A stretch of 64,000 bases of DNA from Capnocytophaga periodontitidis (lineage in GTDB: Bacteria > Bacteroidota > Bacteroidia > Flavobacteriales > Flavobacteriaceae), in NCBI RefSeq assembly GCF_016126015.1, contig NZ_JAEFDB010000001.1:310001-374000 (forward strand), in the 5' to 3' direction. Each line of letters starts with the position of its first letter. Position 1 is the stretch's first letter. Of the stretch, positions 61,519 through 64,000 are shown piece after piece. The notes under the pieces are model-generated. The model did not search any database, was not told the origin of the DNA, and was given only the letters and a program-made list of their open reading frames with translations. The translations under genes were made by a program, and so were the position numbers.

Positions 61519-61869
61519 ATGCAAATAGAAGTATTGAAATCTAAAATTCACCGTGTGAAAGTTACAGGGGCAGATTTAGATTACATAGGTAGCATTACCA
61601 TAGATGAAGCTTTGGTAGAGGCTGCAGGAATGATAGAAGGTGAGAAAGTATCAATAGTAAATGTGAATAATGGAGAACGTTTTGATACTTATATCATCAA
61701 AGGGAAACGAAATTCAGGAGCTATTGTACTAAATGGACCTGCAGCGCGTAGGGTACAAAGAGGAGATATAGTAATTATCATCTCGTATGCTTTAATGAAT
61801 TTTGAAGAAGCAAAAACCTTTAAACCTTCTATAATCTTCCCTAATGAACAAACAAATCTTTTGGAATGA
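61519..61869 (+). CDS. panD: Aspartate 1-decarboxylase
   Basis: Makes beta-alanine for pantothenate and CoA. The 116-residue proenzyme cleaves itself between G24 and S25 (YIGSITID) to form the pyruvoyl group. K9 in SKIHR and the NGPAARR loop near 73 are family hallmarks. It begins a two-gene unit: its stop overlaps the next start (ATGA at 61866-61869). Confidence 0.97.
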   Translation: MQIEVLKSKIHRVKVTGADLDYIGSITIDEALVEAAGMIEGEKVSIVNVNNGERFDTYIIKGKRNSGAIVLNGPAARRVQRGDIVIIISYALMNFEEAKTFKPSIIFPNEQTNLLE

Positions 61870-62822
61870 AAAAATGGTTAAAGATTACCCTTCCACTATT
61901 TGTGGGAGGGTTTTTATGTTGGTATGCTTATCAGCAATTTACTGAAGAACAATTTACTGAGATAAAAAAGACGTTTCTCGTAGCTGATTATTTTTATATA
62001 ATTTTAGCTGTGTTTTTAGGATTCTTAGCCGATGTATCACGAGCAGTTCGTTGGGAATTGATGTTTAGACCAATGGGGTATAAAACCTCTTTATTACATC
62101 GAATAATGGCAGTGTTTATGGGGTATTTAGTAAATGTAACCATACCGCGTTCAGGTGAAGTGTCACGAGCTTTATTAGTAAGCAATTATGATGGAGTACC
62201 TTTTGAAAAATCATTTGGGACAATTATCTCTGAACGTGTGATTGATTTACTCTTGTTATTTTTGTTTACCGCTACAGCTTTTGTATTGCAATTTGAGGTG
62301 ATAAGCAACTTTATACTCTCTAAAATTCCGTTTGAAAAACTCTTATGGATCTTGCTAATAGGAGGGCTATCATTTGTGATTTTCTTATACCTTATATATA
62401 CTTCAGAACGTAAGTTTTTTATAAAGGTGAAGACGTTTTTAAACGGTATAAAAGAAGGCGTATTTTCAGTGTTAAAAATACGCCATCGTTGGATTTTTTT
62501 GGTGCATACATTATTTATATGGGCAATGTACTTTTTGATGTTTTATATTCCTTTCTTCGCCTTACCAGAGACTACTAATATAAGTTTACCAAACGTACTT
62601 ACAGCTTTTGTCATAGGTAGTTTTGCTATGACTTTCACCAATGCAGGATTTGGTGCTTACTCATTTTTTATAGCAGAAGTATTATATCTCTTTGGAGTTC
62701 CAACTCCTATAGGTACTGCTTTTGGATGGCTTGTTTGGACCTCACAATTTGCTATAACACTTCTTCTTGGGGGGGGGGCGTTTGCTTTGCTTCCTTGGCT
62801 AAAAGAAAATAACCACAAGTAA
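61866..62822 (+). CDS. YbhN/LPG-synthase-TM family membrane protein
   Basis: A 318-residue integral membrane protein with about eight helices of the lysylphosphatidylglycerol-synthase transmembrane (UPF0104/YbhN) family, probably a lipid flippase-like protein. Signature segments are [19 protein letters not shown] near 53-71 and [19 protein letters not shown] near 92-110. It is coupled to panD. A run of ten G (62769-62778) lies 15 codons before the stop and is shared, as ten C, with the overlapping convergent gene. Confidence 0.83.
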   Translation: MKKWLKITLPLFVGGFLCWYAYQQFTEEQFTEIKKTFLVADYFYIILAVFLGFLADVSRAVRWELMFRPMGYKTSLLHRIMAVFMGYLVNVTIPRSGEVSRALLVSNYDGVPFEKSFGTIISERVIDLLLLFLFTATAFVLQFEVISNFILSKIPFEKLLWILLIGGLSFVIFLYLIYTSERKFFIKVKTFLNGIKEGVFSVLKIRHRWIFLVHTLFIWAMYFLMFYIPFFALPETTNISLPNVLTAFVIGSFAMTFTNAGFGAYSFFIAEVLYLFGVPTPIGTAFGWLVWTSQFAITLLLGGGAFALLPWLKENNHK

Positions 62823-63189
62823 TGAGCCACGCTATCCAAAAGAGATAAAATCCAAAATGAAAACTGAATTTCATCATCTTATGAGAAGTAGTGGTGAAAT
62901 CTACATACGAGAGATAGAACCCCACTGCACCTACAACAGCAAGTAAAAGCGCTAAAGCACGAGCAAATCCTGCGCTTACTTTTGAGCGGAAAGTTTGCAG
63001 AAATAACAGTAAGATGAATTGTACTATAAATAGCAAGATAGCTGTCTTCCACCACGTTTTAAAAACTGCATATTGGCTGTAAAAAGTACTTACCCCTATC
63101 TTACCTATAAATGACATTTTAGAGATAAGGATAGCTGAAATGAGGCTCATTACAGCTTGTATGAGAGTAAGGATACTAAAATTTTTCAT
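62752..63189 (-). CDS. Four-helix membrane protein of unknown function
   Basis: A 145-residue protein with four hydrophobic segments (about 8-27, 45-65, 75-95 and 105-128) and a short polar tail, [13 protein letters not shown]. The three prolines are encoded by the C10 tract at 62769-62778. The family is not recognised. Its last 71 bp overlap the 3' end of the convergent YbhN-like gene. It lies 3 bp after the next lipoprotein gene on the same strand, so the two are probably co-transcribed. Confidence 0.6.
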   Translation of the reverse strand: MKNFSILTLIQAVMSLISAILISKMSFIGKIGVSTFYSQYAVFKTWWKTAILLFIVQFILLLFLQTFRSKVSAGFARALALLLAVVGAVGFYLSYVDFTTTSHKMMKFSFHFGFYLFWIAWLITCGYFLLAKEAKQTPPPQEEVL

Positions 63190-63192
63190 AGT

Positions 63193-63753
63193 TTATTTTT
63201 TTATGATTTTCCATCCTGATTTCTCGTTATATTTTAATTTAAACTTTTGAGTAATAAAGTTGCTATTGGGATAGGGGTCTTTTCCAAAACTATAGAAAGG
63301 AGTTTTTTCCTTATCTAAAACTACTACACAAGTAGCCATTTTTTCAGTACTTTTTTCGAGAGTTATCTTTTTATTATTTAGTTTGTAGATAATGGTCTTT
63401 ACTTGAGCACTATTTTTGTTTTGTTTTACTAAATAGGGGAGAGCCTCTTCAGTTAGGGTAGGGGAGATCACATATACACTATCCTTAGAAAACCACTTTT
63501 TACGTGTTTTTTCATTGTTGATAGCTATCAATCCCTCATCAGATAATTGCTGAATGCTCTCAATGAGTTCTTTATCCTTATTGGTTACTAATTTTTGTTT
63601 ATTAGTATTGAATTTGCCGGTTTCATAGAGGGGATTTTCCTCTAAATATTCAGTGATGAGTGTAGTAGCCTCATCAGTATTGATTTTGTTGCTTGTGTTA
63701 CAAGCTACCAAAGTAATGAAAATGGTAGCTATCGCTATAAGATTTTTTCTCAT
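63193..63753 (-). CDS. Lipoprotein of unknown function
   Basis: A 186-residue lipoprotein (LVAC, C18), Lys/Asn-rich, with a helical first half (EATTLITEYLEENP, ELIESIQQLSDEGLI) and a beta-rich second half. No family is recognised. It lies between the ComM-type gene and the four-helix membrane protein on the same strand. Confidence 0.6.
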   Translation of the reverse strand: MRKNLIAIATIFITLVACNTSNKINTDEATTLITEYLEENPLYETGKFNTNKQKLVTNKDKELIESIQQLSDEGLIAINNEKTRKKWFSKDSVYVISPTLTEEALPYLVKQNKNSAQVKTIIYKLNNKKITLEKSTEKMATCVVVLDKEKTPFYSFGKDPYPNSNFITQKFKLKYNEKSGWKIIKK

Positions 63754-63786
63754 TGTTATAGTGTATTAACGTTAATTATTCCATTG

Positions 63787-64000
63787 TTAGTTGTTACCAA
63801 ACCATCCTTCACGATCTAAACTTCGATACTGGATGGCTTCACCTATGTGATGAGGTTGTACATTTTCAGTACCTTCTAAGTCGGCAATAGTACGAGCTAC
63901 CTTCAAAATACGATCATAAGCACGTGCGGAGAGGTTGAGTTTCATCATTGCATTTTTTAAAAGTTTTAAAGATTCCTCACTTACTTTACAGAATTTTTGT
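63787..64000 (-). CDS. ComM/YifB family Mg-chelatase-like ATPase, C-terminal part
   Basis: Only the last 70 codons are in the window; the gene continues beyond 64000. The segment reads [20 protein letters not shown], then [13 protein letters not shown], then [20 protein letters not shown] and ends GNN. This matches the conserved C-terminal helix bundle of ComM/YifB proteins, in which the LSARAYDR and EAIQYR motifs are diagnostic. ComM is a hexameric helicase that promotes branch migration in natural transformation. The stop codon is at 63787-63789. Confidence 0.85.
   Translation of the reverse strand, partial: QKFCKVSEESLKLLKNAMMKLNLSARAYDRILKVARTIADLEGTENVQPHHIGEAIQYRSLDREGWFGNN

Noticed and set aside
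1-64000. CRISPR arrays or insertion sequences with transposase
   Set aside because: No regularly spaced direct repeats and no transposase or recombinase ORF were found on either strand.

Overview
The window is a piece of a low-GC Bacteroidota chromosome, most likely family Flavobacteriaceae. The grounds are the promoter grammar (TTG, 18-21 bp, TAnnTTTG in front of many genes on both strands), almost no Shine-Dalgarno sites, and flavobacterial gene types: the biosynthetic arginine decarboxylase, a GYDIA-type GHMP kinase, a DnaX without zinc cysteines, and DUF4230 and DUF3109 proteins. Capnocytophaga is my best genus guess; I cannot verify it. There are 63 protein genes (one frameshifted, one split by a slippery run, one cut by the window end), one tRNA-Met and no rRNA.

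Layout. 1-6.4 kb: speA, an outer-membrane-like protein, a TPR protein, truA, a small TPR membrane protein and a DUF3109 protein. 6.4-8 kb: tRNA-Met, a frameshifted small membrane gene and an 870 bp stretch with no convincing gene. 8-13.6 kb: pta-ackA facing a ktrB-ktrA potassium uptake pair. 13.6-18.8 kb: a minus-strand operon of AAA ATPase, CapA-like phosphatase, GH29 fucosidase-like lipoprotein and CPBP protease. 18.9-24.2 kb: BI-1 protein, fbaA, aroC with two small partners, and pyrE. 24.2-31.1 kb: NUDIX, small protein, FluC, DUF4230, ferredoxin-NADP reductase, YD-repeat protein, 2Fe-2S ferredoxin, lipoprotein, dnaX. 31.3-46.2 kb: DeoR regulator, ArsC-like protein, porin-like protein, guaB, mscS, GHMP kinase, LRR protein, pdxA, ppx, lipoprotein, ruvC, hemW, lipoprotein, DnaQ-GIY-YIG nuclease, rplS, mnmE. 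52.7-64 kb: etfBA, methyltransferase, patatin-barrel protein, pepD, serine hydrolase, sucD, panD, a YbhN-like protein, two unknown genes and the end of a ComM/YifB gene.

The part most worth attention is 46,155-52,634. The last 18 bp of mnmE (codons for FCIGK plus stop) recur ungapped 6.46 kb downstream with 15/18 identity, and the three differences are all synonymous. That is the signature of a genomic island inserted in the mnmE 3' end, the site used by SGI1-type elements. The interval carries a rod-shaped RNA with a mutually exclusive terminator, three accessory envelope-type genes, and a self-contained two-gene module: an ATPase with an AbiJ-like N-terminus overlapping an HNH nuclease, resembling Septu (PtuA-PtuB) anti-phage defence. 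No integrase is visible between the repeats.

Other notable features: dnaX is broken by an A10 run in a way that fits gamma/tau production by slippage; two convergent genes share a G10 tract at 62.77 kb; and five gene ends carry hairpins with the same arm, AAACTTTGCCAAAGG.
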